From the NCBI RefSeq assembly GCF_002846365.1, contig NZ_PJMW01000003.1:62001-126000 (forward strand): a DNA stretch of 64,000 nucleotides, given 5' to 3'. Made by a program: the position numbers and the translations under genes. Each line of letters starts with the position of its first letter. The stretch's first letter is position 1. The DNA is from Nocardia fluminea. GTDB taxonomy: Bacteria; Actinomycetota; Actinomycetes; Mycobacteriales; Mycobacteriaceae. Positions 24,061-32,960 of the stretch are shown piece after piece. Below the pieces are notes generated by a model. The model made no database searches, was not told the DNA's origin, and saw nothing but the letters and a program-made list of their open reading frames with translations.

Positions 24061-24291
24061 TCACGCGGCATCTCGACGCTCGACCCCTCGAAAATTATGG
24101 CCACCGCCCTGCTCGAGCATCATCTGTTCCCAGGCGACCAAGTCCTCCAGCCGGTACCTCCGATGGCGGCCGATTCGGGCGAAACGGGGCCCCTTGCCCA
24201 GGTACGCCCAGTTGGCCAATGTCTTCGGCGGTATCTTCAATCGGCTAGCTACATCAGCAGTCGTCAGCCAACCAGAAAAGCGATCAACCAT
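24061..24291 (-). CDS. xis: excisionase-like MerR-type HTH protein
   Basis: The 76-aa protein SGWLTTADVASRLKIPPKTL followed by LGKGPRFARIGRHRRYRLED matches the winged-helix fold of excisionases and MerR-like helix_turn_helix_17 proteins. AGGAGAGA precedes the start. It lies 94 bases upstream of the integrase gene on the same strand, the usual xis-int order, and so probably controls the direction of recombination. Confidence 0.85.
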   Translation of the reverse strand: MVDRFSGWLTTADVASRLKIPPKTLANWAYLGKGPRFARIGRHRRYRLEDLVAWEQMMLEQGGGHNFRGVERRDAA

Positions 24292-24600
24292 GCCATTCTC
24301 TCCTGATTAAAATAGAAATTATCTTCAAATTCCGATTTCAACCCCGCATACGAATATTCGCTACCGACATATCAACGCTCCATTCACACCGAATTGTCAA
24401 GCGCCGCTATAGAGTTCCGTCTACAAAATTCACATGGGCAGAGATAGCGGCTGCCCAACCTGATACTTCCCTCATTTGAATACCGCTTTCGATTCAGAGC
24501 GGGATATCCCGCAGCCATGCCATTGGCGACGCGATAGGTGCAGGATCGGGTCTCGGGTGACGAGACGAACGGCACCAGTTGCGGATGCGTCGAATCCGGT
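24292..24600. other. AT-rich intergenic region, candidate attP/promoter
   Basis: This 309-base stretch is much lower in GC than its flanks. It contains GCCGCTAT (24403-24410) and ATAGCGGC (24444-24451), an 8-bp inverted repeat, and a GAATATTC palindrome. Its place between xis and the end of the VirB4 gene makes it a candidate attachment site and int/xis promoter; no tRNA end was found in it. Confidence 0.4.
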
Positions 24601-27564
24601 TCAGGCCGGGCGATGTTGAGCTTCACTCCCCTCTTCACCAGCAGCGTGGACTGCCTCCGTGCCATGCCCGAGGATGGTCCCAGGACCGTCCGGGGCACCG
24701 GTTCCGGTCAGCGCGGGCGCCGGCTCCGTCGCGTCGATGTAGATGTCGGTGTCGAGTTCGGCGGTCCCAGCGGCGAGTTCGCCGGGGTCAGTGGTGATGA
24801 GCGCGTTCTCGGTGTGCGAGGCCAGAGACCCGAAGACCGCGCGGTCGGTGCCGCCGACCGCCAACAGCCCCGAACCGCGTGAGGCCGAGAGCAGGAACTG
24901 CTGCTCGCCGTCGGAGAGGTGGAACGCGGTAGCGACCTCGTCGATGGCTTGGGGTGCCTGGCGCAACAGGATCTGCGTCGCCGCGTTGGACACGATCGCG
25001 CGCCCCAGCTCGGTCGAGCACACATCCGCGCAGTCCTGTGTAGCGACGGTCAACCCCGCCCAATGCTTGCGGAAGCTCTTCGCTGCCCGGAACAAGAACT
25101 GGGCCCCGGCGGGCTGGCGCATGAGCAACCACGCCTCGTCCACAGTGATCATCCGGGGCCGCCGCTGTCCCGGATTCGACACCCGCCGCCACGTCGCATC
25201 CAACACCAGCAGCGTGCCAATGGTTTTCAGCTCCTCGGGCAGCTCCCGCAGCGAGAACACGATCAGCCCACCCTCGGGCTCGGTCGTGGTCGGCCCGTCG
25301 ATCAGCCCCGCGTAGGCACCTTCACCGACGTAGGGGTGCAGCCCGGCGGCCAGCTCGGTCGCGGCGGTCGAGCCGAGCCGGTCGAGTTGGTCGCGTAACC
25401 CGCTCAGCGTGGGCGCGGGCCGGGTCCAGGTGGCGGGGTCGTCGGTGACCCCGGCGGCGGCGTAGGTGGTGGCCAGGGCGGCGTCCAGCGCCGACCGTTG
25501 CGCGGCGGTCTGATCCCTCAGTAGCACCTGGATCAGGGTGTGCAGGAAGAGTTTCCGTCGTGTGAGCGCGTCGGTTGGAGCGCTGCGGCGACCGTCAGCT
25601 TGGGTGTGGACTTCCAGATCGAACGGGTTGAGCCGTACGCCCGGTGCGCCGAGACGGATGTTGGCACCACCCACGGACTCACACAAGCGACGGTATTCGT
25701 CCTCGGGATCGATCACGACCTGCTCGATCCCGCGATACAACGCCCGCAGGATCTCGGTCTTGACCAGGTAGGACTTGCCCGCACCCGAGCGGCCCAGCAC
25801 GACGAGGTTGTGGTTGTGGGCCTCGGGCCCGAACCGGTCCACGAACAACAGCCCCGACGCGGCGTCTCGTCCGTAGAGAACACCTTGCGGGCGAGCGGCC
25901 TGGGCGGGATCGGCGGCGGGCAGCTGCGGTGAGTCGAATGGGAATGCCGCGGCGAGGGCGGTGGTGTCGAAAGTCCGCTGCACCCCGATCAGATCGAGCC
26001 CGAGCGGCAAGGTGGTCGCCCAGGCTTGGGCAGCGCGATAGGACAGGGTGCAGGTGTCCACGAGCAGGCTCGCGGCCAGGGCGCGGACGGCGGCGACCTC
26101 GTCGGCCAGTTCGGTTTCGGATTCGGCGTGCACGGTGAGATACACCCCGACCCGGAAAAGGCGCGCTTCGGCGCGGGCGACCCGCGCGGACAGATCGGCG
26201 GCGTCCTCGACCGCGACATCGATCTGCGGGTCGGTCAGGCGGCCCCGCCCGAGGTCCTGCATCCGCGAGGACTCGAGGCGTGCCTGCTGGCGACGCAACC
26301 GGGTGGCGGCGGTTGCCGGGTCGACAGGCTCGATGTGCACCGCGACCTCGACCCGACCGGGGTGTGAGAGCAGGGGCGCGAGCCAGCCAGCGGTCACCTC
26401 GCGCGGGTAGCCGGTGACCGCCAGCGTCGCGGTCCAATCGGACCCGATTTCGAGATGCCGGGTGCCGATCGTGAGGGATTCCGGGGCGAACCGTTCGAGG
26501 CCCTCACTGGCAAACGGGTCCGGTACATGGCTGTCGGGGTCGGTGGTGATGACCGTGTCGGCGGCGGCGATGTCGGCGGCAGCCGACACAAGCCCTTCGG
26601 GATTGGTGCAGCTGATCAGGACGGCGGCAGCTGCGGCGGTGTCGAGGGCGGTGACCGAGATACCCAGTGGGGAAAGGACATCCGCGGCCTCGCTCATCCG
26701 ACGCAGCAGCCGGGACTCCGCCGCTCGGCGCGCGCCAGTCGACAACGCCCGCCGTGCCCGGCTGCGGCCGGGCAGGCGGGCGCGCAACCCGGTGGCGGCC
26801 AGGGTCTCGGTGTGTTCGCGCCAGATCAGCAGCACCTGTCGGTGGGTCGGGTCCTCCCGAGCGGTCAATTCGGCGAGGTGGTCGGCGTGGTCGAGCGCGG
26901 CGGCGGCCAGGTCGGGTGACATCTGCTCGGCGGCGGCGTGCAGGCCGGCGATGTGCTCGGTCAGGTCCAGCCGCGCCGAGCGGACCAGGATCTGCACGGG
27001 CTGGCGCAGGGTGTGCAGCCAGCCCGCGAGCTGACCGACGAGGCTGTCCTGTTCGGCCGGGGTCCGCAGACTCAGGTTGAGGGTTCCGGCGACGGCGATG
27101 ACAGCGAGGCCATCGGCGCCGAGGTCGATCACCCCGACACCGCCACCCGCGCCACCACTGGCACTCACCGACTCCGGTAGCCGTGCCGCTCGCGCGGTCA
27201 ACCCGGCCACCTCCGGCGAGCGCGACTGGGTCCTGGTGGCGCGGCGGGTGATCCACCTCGGGAACCGCTGCACACCGGTCCTGACGAGGTGGCGCGGCCG
27301 GAGCCGGTGGCCGATGGCGGCCACGAGCAGCAGATCGGCGGAGAGGCCGTCGCGGCGGGTGAGGACCGCGACCGCGATAACGACGAACACCGGGGCCGCG
27401 ACGGCGGCGAACACCGCTGGGGGGATCAAGGTTCTGGTTGCGGCCCAGGCCGAGTACAGCAGTAGGGCGATGGTGGCGAGAACGGCGAGCTGGCGGGCAG
27501 TGAACGGCCCCAACAGCCGGTCGGAGCGGTCGACGTCGGCGGGGATACGCACGATGGTGCTCAT
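24601..27564 (-). CDS. PrgI-VirB4 fusion, conjugation ATPase
   Basis: The 987-aa protein starts STIVRIPADVDRSDRLLGPF with two membrane helices (about 24-68), as in PrgI, and then a VirB4/TraE body with a Walker A VVLGRSGAGKSYLVK (about 588-600) and a Walker B RMITVDEAWLLMRQ (about 803-813), followed by a FRKHWAGLTVATQD segment. VirB4 ATPases energise type IV secretion at the inner face of the membrane. The ATG overlaps the stop of the VirB6-like gene as ATGA. The frame stays open far upstream through that gene, but only as an antisense-like high-GC shadow. Confidence 0.9.
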   Translation of the reverse strand: MSTIVRIPADVDRSDRLLGPFTARQLAVLATIALLLYSAWAATRTLIPPAVFAAVAAPVFVVIAVAVLTRRDGLSADLLLVAAIGHRLRPRHLVRTGVQRFPRWITRRATRTQSRSPEVAGLTARAARLPESVSASGGAGGGVGVIDLGADGLAVIAVAGTLNLSLRTPAEQDSLVGQLAGWLHTLRQPVQILVRSARLDLTEHIAGLHAAAEQMSPDLAAAALDHADHLAELTAREDPTHRQVLLIWREHTETLAATGLRARLPGRSRARRALSTGARRAAESRLLRRMSEAADVLSPLGISVTALDTAAAAAVLISCTNPEGLVSAAADIAAADTVITTDPDSHVPDPFASEGLERFAPESLTIGTRHLEIGSDWTATLAVTGYPREVTAGWLAPLLSHPGRVEVAVHIEPVDPATAATRLRRQQARLESSRMQDLGRGRLTDPQIDVAVEDAADLSARVARAEARLFRVGVYLTVHAESETELADEVAAVRALAASLLVDTCTLSYRAAQAWATTLPLGLDLIGVQRTFDTTALAAAFPFDSPQLPAADPAQAARPQGVLYGRDAASGLLFVDRFGPEAHNHNLVVLGRSGAGKSYLVKTEILRALYRGIEQVVIDPEDEYRRLCESVGGANIRLGAPGVRLNPFDLEVHTQADGRRSAPTDALTRRKLFLHTLIQVLLRDQTAAQRSALDAALATTYAAAGVTDDPATWTRPAPTLSGLRDQLDRLGSTAATELAAGLHPYVGEGAYAGLIDGPTTTEPEGGLIVFSLRELPEELKTIGTLLVLDATWRRVSNPGQRRPRMITVDEAWLLMRQPAGAQFLFRAAKSFRKHWAGLTVATQDCADVCSTELGRAIVSNAATQILLRQAPQAIDEVATAFHLSDGEQQFLLSASRGSGLLAVGGTDRAVFGSLASHTENALITTDPGELAAGTAELDTDIYIDATEPAPALTGTGAPDGPGTILGHGTEAVHAAGEEGSEAQHRPA

Positions 27565-29444
27565 CGCAGGGTGCCTCCTCTCGGAGCGCGTGATGCGCGG
27601 CGGCGCACGGGCAGGTCGGGCATGGGTAGATGCAGTTGCCGCCCCGCCGGACGCGCCGGTGCGGGTGCGGGTGGCTGTGGTGGGTTCTGTGGCGGTGGAA
27701 CGGGTTTGACCCGGGTCACCGGGAACGGCAGCGGGTACTGCCCGCTGCGGGTCGGCCGAAGACGGGCGTAAGGGTCGGCCGGGGCGGGCTCGGTGAAATC
27801 GAAGGCGAGCTGTTGAGGTGTCGCGCGGCGGCCGGGACGCTTGGGTGGTGGCGGGACCGGTGGTGTCGTGCGGACCCGGCGGACCGGGATCGGGAGCGGG
27901 TACTGGCCCCCGGCCCCGGCTCGGATGCCCCGGTACGGGTCCGGTGTGGTGAAGTCGAACGCGAGCTGGCGTCCCCTCGGTGTCCGGGCAGGGCGCGGCG
28001 GCGGGGTGCCCGTGGCCTCGGCGGGTGTCGGGCCGAGTTGGCGGGGGACGCGGCGCACCCCTTCCAGGGGCAGCATCAGCTGCCCGTCTCGCGTCGCGCG
28101 GACCCGTGCGAACGGATCGGAAGGCCCCGCAGGCGTTCGAGGCGCTCGCGGGGCGCGAGCGGCTCGCGGGGTTCGCGGGGTTCGCGGTCCAGAGGCTGCC
28201 GAGGCGGCGGTCCGGGTGCTGCTCGACGTGGTCCCTTTGAGCAGGCCGAGGGTCTTGTAGGCGATGAATCCCCGCACGATCGACCCGGCGAACGAACGAC
28301 CTTGCCCGATCTTGAGCACGGACAGCAGCCAGAACGGGGTCTTGATCAACACGAACATCAGCGCCAACGCGACGATCATGTTCACGATCTCGTTCGCGTC
28401 CGGGCCGAACAGATACCACCCGCCCGGGCCGAGCAGTACCCGCAGCACGATCACCAAGATCATCGACTGCACGACCTGGATCCCCAAGCACGCGGCGAAC
28501 GAGCGCCACCACCACCGCGCTACGCCGTCGATGCCGGGCAGTGCGTGGCACATCAACGCCAGGGGTGCGGCCACGATCAGCAAGATCGTGATGGTGACTC
28601 GCACGATGTAGCTGATGAGCAGTACGAGCAGCATCACCACGAACGCGAGATAGAGCATCAGCGCGAAACCTTGGCTCTGCAGCCCGTTGGTCGCGAGCTC
28701 GGTCAGCGCGGCAGCGGCAGAGCTGGAGTCGACGCCGTCTCCGGCCACTGCGGCGGCGAGGGCGTTGGCGAAGCTGATCGCCGCCGTGGCGATCGCCATG
28801 CTCAGTCCCCCGGCCACGAACCCGACGACCAGGCGGGGAGCGAGTTCGCGGATCGACCATTGGGTTTGCAGGGTCTCGCGTGCCATCAGCAGCACCCCGG
28901 CCGCCATCACGACGAGCACGTAGAGGGCGGTGACGATCTGCCAGGACTGGTTCCACAGCACACCGATCTGTGGGATCTCGCTGGGTTCGGGTGTGGTGAG
29001 CAGAGTTTCTGACAGCAGCTCGAGAAGCGGGTTGAGCGCGGACTCGACGATGCGCCGGAAGAACCCGTCGATCGCGTTCTCCACGCACCCGTTGATGTTG
29101 GTGACCCCACACTCGGCCGACCCCGACCCCGACCCCGACCCGGGAGTCGGGGTTGTCGTGCCCGGTGTTGTAGGGGCGGGTGTGGCCGGGCTCAAGGTAG
29201 TGGAAGGCGGAGTCACCCAGCGGCTCGGCGGAGTGGTCGTAGTCGGTGGGGTGGTCGTCGGGGCGGGTGTGGCCGGTGTCGGGGTGACCGGCACGGTCGG
29301 TGTCGCGGGCTGGGCTGCGGCACCGGCTGCGCCGATGAAGACGATCAGCAGCGCGGCGAGCACCGCCGCTGCGCCGGTGGCAGCGGTGCGTGTGGTCGGT
29401 GACGACCGGGCGGGTGCGGGTGGGGCCTGGGCCGAGGTGGTCAC
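27561..29444 (-). CDS. VirB6/TrbL-like polytopic membrane protein
   Basis: The 627-aa protein starts at a GTG two bases after the pilin-like stop. It has a signal-like helix, a Pro/Thr-rich exposed stretch, then at least six membrane segments (about 165-400), with IRVTITILLIVAAPLALMCH-like and GIDGVARWWWRSFAACLGIQ segments typical of Gram-positive VirB6/TrbL proteins. The tail is Pro/Arg-rich with repeated phrases GQYPLPIPVRRV, GQYPLPFPVTRV and two copies of QLAFDFT. It would form the membrane channel of the transfer apparatus; the repeats may bind a partner such as VirB4. Confidence 0.8.
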   Translation of the reverse strand: MTTSAQAPPAPARSSPTTRTAATGAAAVLAALLIVFIGAAGAAAQPATPTVPVTPTPATPAPTTTPPTTTTPPSRWVTPPSTTLSPATPAPTTPGTTTPTPGSGSGSGSAECGVTNINGCVENAIDGFFRRIVESALNPLLELLSETLLTTPEPSEIPQIGVLWNQSWQIVTALYVLVVMAAGVLLMARETLQTQWSIRELAPRLVVGFVAGGLSMAIATAAISFANALAAAVAGDGVDSSSAAAALTELATNGLQSQGFALMLYLAFVVMLLVLLISYIVRVTITILLIVAAPLALMCHALPGIDGVARWWWRSFAACLGIQVVQSMILVIVLRVLLGPGGWYLFGPDANEIVNMIVALALMFVLIKTPFWLLSVLKIGQGRSFAGSIVRGFIAYKTLGLLKGTTSSSTRTAASAASGPRTPRTPRAARAPRAPRTPAGPSDPFARVRATRDGQLMLPLEGVRRVPRQLGPTPAEATGTPPPRPARTPRGRQLAFDFTTPDPYRGIRAGAGGQYPLPIPVRRVRTTPPVPPPPKRPGRRATPQQLAFDFTEPAPADPYARLRPTRSGQYPLPFPVTRVKPVPPPQNPPQPPAPAPARPAGRQLHLPMPDLPVRRRASRAPRGGTLR

Positions 29445-29446
29445 GG

Positions 29447-29851
29447 TCAGGCTCCGACGATGGACTTGAGCACGGCGACTATGACCGGTGCCAGCATCGC
29501 CAGCGCGTAACCCAGGCACGCGGCACGGAACGCGGTCTTGGCCTTCTCGATCTCGGAAGGATCGCCGCCGCCGAGCAGATATCGTGCCCCGGCAATGGTC
29601 AAGAACAGGGTCGCGAGCCCCGCGAGGATCCCCATGATCCAGTTGCGTGCGTTGTCGATGACCTCCCCCAGCGACGAGGCGATCGCCAGGATTTCGGTGT
29701 GCGGTGGTGTGGCTGAGGCCGATCCGACGAGCAGCACCAGCAGCGCCACGGTCGTGCCCGCGACCGCGAGCGCTCGAGTCCAGCGCCGCTGATGGCGAGC
29801 CGATGCCGATGCCTCTGGCGCCACTCTGAGATTTGTCCGGTCGGTGCTCAT
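29447..29851 (-). CDS. pilin-like (VirB2-type) membrane protein
   Basis: The 134-aa protein has a basic start, a hydrophobic signal-like helix (ALAVAGTTVALLVLLVG), a short loop and two further helices (WIMGILAGLATLFLTIAGAR and a C-terminal YALAMLAPVIVAVLKSIV) joined by GGGDPSEIEKAKTAFRAACL. That order and the GGGDPxEIEKAK loop are usual in VirB2/pilin-like proteins of Gram-positive conjugation systems. Its ATG overlaps the stop of the HTH gene as ATGA. Confidence 0.75.
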   Translation of the reverse strand: MSTDRTNLRVAPEASASARHQRRWTRALAVAGTTVALLVLLVGSASATPPHTEILAIASSLGEVIDNARNWIMGILAGLATLFLTIAGARYLLGGGDPSEIEKAKTAFRAACLGYALAMLAPVIVAVLKSIVGA

Positions 29852-30774
29852 GCCGCCACCTGCCCGTCCTCGGTGCTCGACTGCGCCGAGACCACCGAGT
29901 GCGGGTTCGGACGGCAACCTCGCCGCGGTAACCGTGAGGTCGACGCGAGGGCGGTGACCGCCTCGGCTTCGACCGTGCTGGTGCGCTCGGGGTCGAGGTC
30001 GCGGGCGCGCTCGGACAGCCACGCCAGCAGAGCGCGTTCGGCGCGGGGTCGCTGCTTGCGCAGCTTGCTCAGCGACACGCCACGCTCGGCCGCCAGCGAA
30101 GTCAAGGAGCGGCCTTCCCACCGCGACGCTGCGATGAGTTCGGCGGCGGCGGCGGAGATCACTCCGGCGGCCACGGCGTGGGCCAGGATCGTCTCGGGAT
30201 GGCCCGGTTGCGACACCATCGCCTGCACCCGCTCGCCCAACGGGGCCAGGTCGCGGTCGAGGTCCCCGACCACCGTTGCGGCGGTTCGCTGTTGGGTTGC
30301 CGCTTTGAGGACGGCGCGGTAGGCCCCCCACCGCAGCCGATGCCACACCCCCGGGGCTTCCAGGCCCACACGTGGCAGGTGGCCCAGGAACGCGGTCAGC
30401 ACTTCGGACTCGATGTCGTGGCGGGCGGTGGTGCTCGATGTCGCGTACTCGTTGGCAGTCCGGGACAGCATCGGCGCGGCCAGTCCCGCGCAGCCCAGCA
30501 TCGCGCCCTTGTCGTTGGCGCGGACTCGTTCGAGCAGCCAGACCCAGATCGCGTCGACCTCGGCCATCGGGGTCGCCCGATCCCACAGCCGCTCGCGCAG
30601 CTGCCCCCACGTCCGCACCGGACCGGCGGGGCCGGTCCCCGGTGTGGGCACCGGGCGCGGGTCCGTGGGCAGCGCCTGCTCGGCGACCCTCTCGAAACCG
30701 GAGCGCACCACGGCCAGCGGCGAGCCCGATTTTTCGAGTTGTCCCGCATATTTCGCAGGGCGTGTATTCGTCAC
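29848..30774 (-). CDS. HTH (sigma-region-4-like) protein at head of the transfer operon
   Basis: The 308-aa protein starts at a GTG 7 bases after AAGGAG; an upstream GTG at 30813 lacks such a site. The middle is helical (PMAEVDAIWVWLLERVRAND), and the C-terminus has AAAAELIAASRWEGRSLTSL and AAERGVSLSKLRKQRPRAER, an HTH of sigma-4/Trp-repressor type. It is the first gene of the leftward transfer operon and faces the iteron arrays (first unit 57 bases upstream), so it is the leading candidate for the protein that binds them. That is inference. Confidence 0.65.
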   Translation of the reverse strand: MTNTRPAKYAGQLEKSGSPLAVVRSGFERVAEQALPTDPRPVPTPGTGPAGPVRTWGQLRERLWDRATPMAEVDAIWVWLLERVRANDKGAMLGCAGLAAPMLSRTANEYATSSTTARHDIESEVLTAFLGHLPRVGLEAPGVWHRLRWGAYRAVLKAATQQRTAATVVGDLDRDLAPLGERVQAMVSQPGHPETILAHAVAAGVISAAAAELIAASRWEGRSLTSLAAERGVSLSKLRKQRPRAERALLAWLSERARDLDPERTSTVEAEAVTALASTSRLPRRGCRPNPHSVVSAQSSTEDGQVAA

Positions 30775-30830
30775 AACAGTTCTCCTTGTTCGATCGAAAA
30801 CTTTCGACCTCACAAGGACACCGAACGGCT

Positions 30831-30907
30831 CTATCCCGGATCTATCCGAAATCTATCCCGACCCTATCCAAAACCTATCCGGAACATATCCGAGTCATAT
30901 CCTGGGC
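30831..30907 (+). repeat. left iteron array: seven 11-bp TATCC repeats
   Basis: Seven consecutive 11-base units begin (C/A)TATCC, at 30831, 30842, 30853, 30864, 30875, 30886 and 30897. Spacing is exactly one helical turn with no slip, and units differ in their last five bases. The array lies 57-133 bases before the start of the leftward transfer operon. Such phasing suits cooperative binding of one protein along one face of the DNA. Confidence 0.9.
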
Positions 30908-30997
30908 AAGCTGGCGAACATTTCGCTATCACTTCGACCGAGTCCTGACCACCCACTCATACCCGGATTGATATGCCAATCTACCTGCGGAGGTGAA

Positions 30998-31052
30998 TGC
31001 GCGGATAGATCCAGGATATGACTCGGATATGTTTCAGATAGATTCGGGATAG
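30998..31052 (-). repeat. right iteron array: five 11-bp repeats, inverted
   Basis: Five 11-base units end in GGATAG or GGATAT (one AGATAG), which is the TATCC motif on the other strand. They occur at 30998, 31009, 31020, 31031 and 31042 with the same exact 11-base phase. The array faces the left one across about 90 bases and lies about 200 bases before the rightward operon. Confidence 0.9.
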
Positions 31053-31249
31053 ACCCCTCACCGGCATCGGCAACCTTCGGAAAAGTTTCTCAAAAAATTT
31101 CGATCGCAACCTCGCGGCGAGTGGTGCCTCCGGTCGCAATTTTTGGGATCATGAAATTCTCAGAAAATAGTTTTGAAAGTCGTGTCCCGATTTCGGCTTT
31201 TTGGCGGAAGTAAGCGAGTACACACCGCTCTCTCGCTCAGGAGGCCGTC
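31053..31249. promoter_or_regulatory. AT-rich leader between iterons and rightward operon
   Basis: Bases 31078-31200 contain runs of A and T (for example CTCAAAAAATTTCG) in otherwise GC-rich DNA. This could hold the promoter of the rightward operon or an easily melted region of an origin. AGGAGG at 31239-31244 is the ribosome-binding site of the next gene. Confidence 0.45.
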
Positions 31250-31897
31250 TTGTCCGCCAGTTCCCGCCGTCCTCGTTCCACCTCCGCCGCCGTGCGGGTC
31301 CCCTCGACCCTATGGGCGCTCGGGCCCGAACCGCTCGATCCCGACGACCGCTGGCCAGACCCAGTCCTGTCCCACGCGATCACTGAGTTCTCCGAACCAG
31401 CCTCACAAGTAATGCTGCTGGGCTGGCCCACCCCCGCCGCCCGAGGCGCGCTGCGAATCATCGAGCCCGACACCGCCGCCGCGCTGGCCGCGATCGGTGA
31501 TCTGGACCGCCACGGCCTCGATGCCCCCACCGACCGGAGCTGGTCCGGGGAGCAGGTGGATCTGGTTATCGCGAGCCTGCTGACCGAGCACGTCGACCCG
31601 AACGCCGCCGCCGACCATGTCACCTCGCTCGCGACCGAAGTGCTGACGATGGGCGGTTTGCTGGTCGTTCTCTCCCGCTGCCGACACAGCGACTCCGGGG
31701 TCCTGCTGGACCCTGCCGGTTCGGTCGTCGCCGCCGCCCAAGCCGCCGATCTGCTCTACCTCCAGCACATCATCGCCGCCCCGATCAGCGGCACCACCAT
31801 CACCGCCGCACCCGCCGAACCGGGCTCGTCTGCCGTCGCACGCCACAACGTCGCGCACACCGATGTCTTCGTGTTCCTCCAGCCCGCCCATGGCTGA
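31250..31897 (+). CDS. hypothetical protein upstream of the methyltransferase (215 aa)
   Basis: AGGAGG lies 5 bases before a TTG start. The product reads like an alpha/beta protein: SQVMLLGWPTPAARGALRII, EVLTMGGLLVVLSRCRHSDS and ADLLYLQHIIAAP. The segment VLTMGGLLVVLSRC resembles the strand-helix end of SAM-methyltransferase folds, and the next gene is a methyltransferase, so it could be a partner subunit or a decayed duplicate; no SAM motif is present. It begins the rightward transfer operon. Confidence 0.65.
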   Translation: MSASSRRPRSTSAAVRVPSTLWALGPEPLDPDDRWPDPVLSHAITEFSEPASQVMLLGWPTPAARGALRIIEPDTAAALAAIGDLDRHGLDAPTDRSWSGEQVDLVIASLLTEHVDPNAAADHVTSLATEVLTMGGLLVVLSRCRHSDSGVLLDPAGSVVAAAQAADLLYLQHIIAAPISGTTITAAPAEPGSSAVARHNVAHTDVFVFLQPAHG

Positions 31898-31943
31898 CCA
31901 ACACCCCTCGCCCCGCCCGAATCCTCACGCGAAGGACACCCGA

Positions 31944-32960
31944 ATGACTCTCGACGCCAACGCCACCCACACCCCCGACCTCGACTCCGCGACCGCCGTA
32001 CAGAACGACCTGGCCGCCCTGCCGGTGTCAGTGTGGGCGACCGCTCAGAACGCCCCCGCCGCGCAACGACGGGGCCGCTATCACCCCGACAGCACCGCGC
32101 ACCCGGCCAAGATGTTCCCCGCGATCGTCCAACACGCGGTCGAGACCTACACCCGCCCCGGCGACCTCGTGCTGGACCCGATGTGCGGGATCGGTACCAC
32201 CCTCGTCGAGTCCCTGCACCTGGGCCGCCGCGCGGTCGGCGTCGAATACGAGGCACGGTGGGCCGAGCTGGCCCGCACCAACATCGAGCTCGCACGCGAG
32301 ACCGGGATCGATCTCGACGCCAAGGTCTACACCGGCGACGCTCGCAAACTGCCCGACCTCATCCCCGCCGAATTGCGGGGCCAGGCGAGTCTGGTCATCA
32401 CCTCCCCGCCCTACGGCGACTCCCTGCACGGCCACGTCCGCGCCAACGGCGCTGACCCGGTACGCAAGACCAACCACCGCTACGGGGCAGTGCTCGACCG
32501 AGGCAACCTCGCCAACGTCGGCCTGGGCCGCCTGCTCTCAGGGTTCACCAAGATCCTCGCCGGGGCCGCCGAATACCTCGCCCCCGGCGGACATGTCGTG
32601 ATCACCGCGCGGCCATGGCGGCAGCACGCCGAACTGGTACCGCTGCCCGGCCACCTCTACACCTGTGGCGAGCTGGCCGGGCTCGTCCCGGTGGAGCGAT
32701 GTGTAGCACTGCTGGGCCGCCTCACCGAGGGCGAACTCGTCGCCCGGTCGAGCTTCTTCCAACGCGACTTCGTCGTCAAACAGCGCGCCGCCGGGCTGCC
32801 GATGCACCTCATCGCCCACGAGGACGTCGTGATTTTGCGCAAGCCTGAAGCCTCCAGCGCCGCGTCCGAGCGCCGCCGCGCGAGCGGAGGTTTCCCTTTC
32901 GGTACCTCCGCGTCGCTGCCGACTCTCGATACGACTGGCCCGGGTTCGGTGGCCGCGTGA
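31944..32960 (+). CDS. TRM11-like DNA/RNA methyltransferase
   Basis: The 338-aa protein has SAM motif I LDPMCGIGTTLVE (about 76-88) followed by a GRRAVGVEYEARW strand and catalytic motif IV TSPPYGDS (about 153-160), the pattern of TRM11/N6-N4 methylases, here preceded by GRYHPDSTAHPAKMFP. GAAGGA supports the ATG at 31944; an ATG at 31890 is also possible. Encoded in the transfer operon before the coupling protein, it may modify element DNA against host restriction, though an RNA substrate cannot be excluded. Confidence 0.8.
   Translation: MTLDANATHTPDLDSATAVQNDLAALPVSVWATAQNAPAAQRRGRYHPDSTAHPAKMFPAIVQHAVETYTRPGDLVLDPMCGIGTTLVESLHLGRRAVGVEYEARWAELARTNIELARETGIDLDAKVYTGDARKLPDLIPAELRGQASLVITSPPYGDSLHGHVRANGADPVRKTNHRYGAVLDRGNLANVGLGRLLSGFTKILAGAAEYLAPGGHVVITARPWRQHAELVPLPGHLYTCGELAGLVPVERCVALLGRLTEGELVARSSFFQRDFVVKQRAAGLPMHLIAHEDVVILRKPEASSAASERRRASGGFPFGTSASLPTLDTTGPGSVAA

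Noticed and set aside
27565..29112. Long leftward open frame continuous with the VirB4 gene, giving an apparent 1503-aa protein
   Set aside because: It overlaps the VirB6-like gene in another frame, has Arg/His-rich shadow composition, and the ATGA start at 27564 with PrgI-like sequence is clear.
30831..31052. CRISPR or coding explanation for the 11-bp repeats
   Set aside because: No spacers, period not a multiple of three, and no gene crosses the region.
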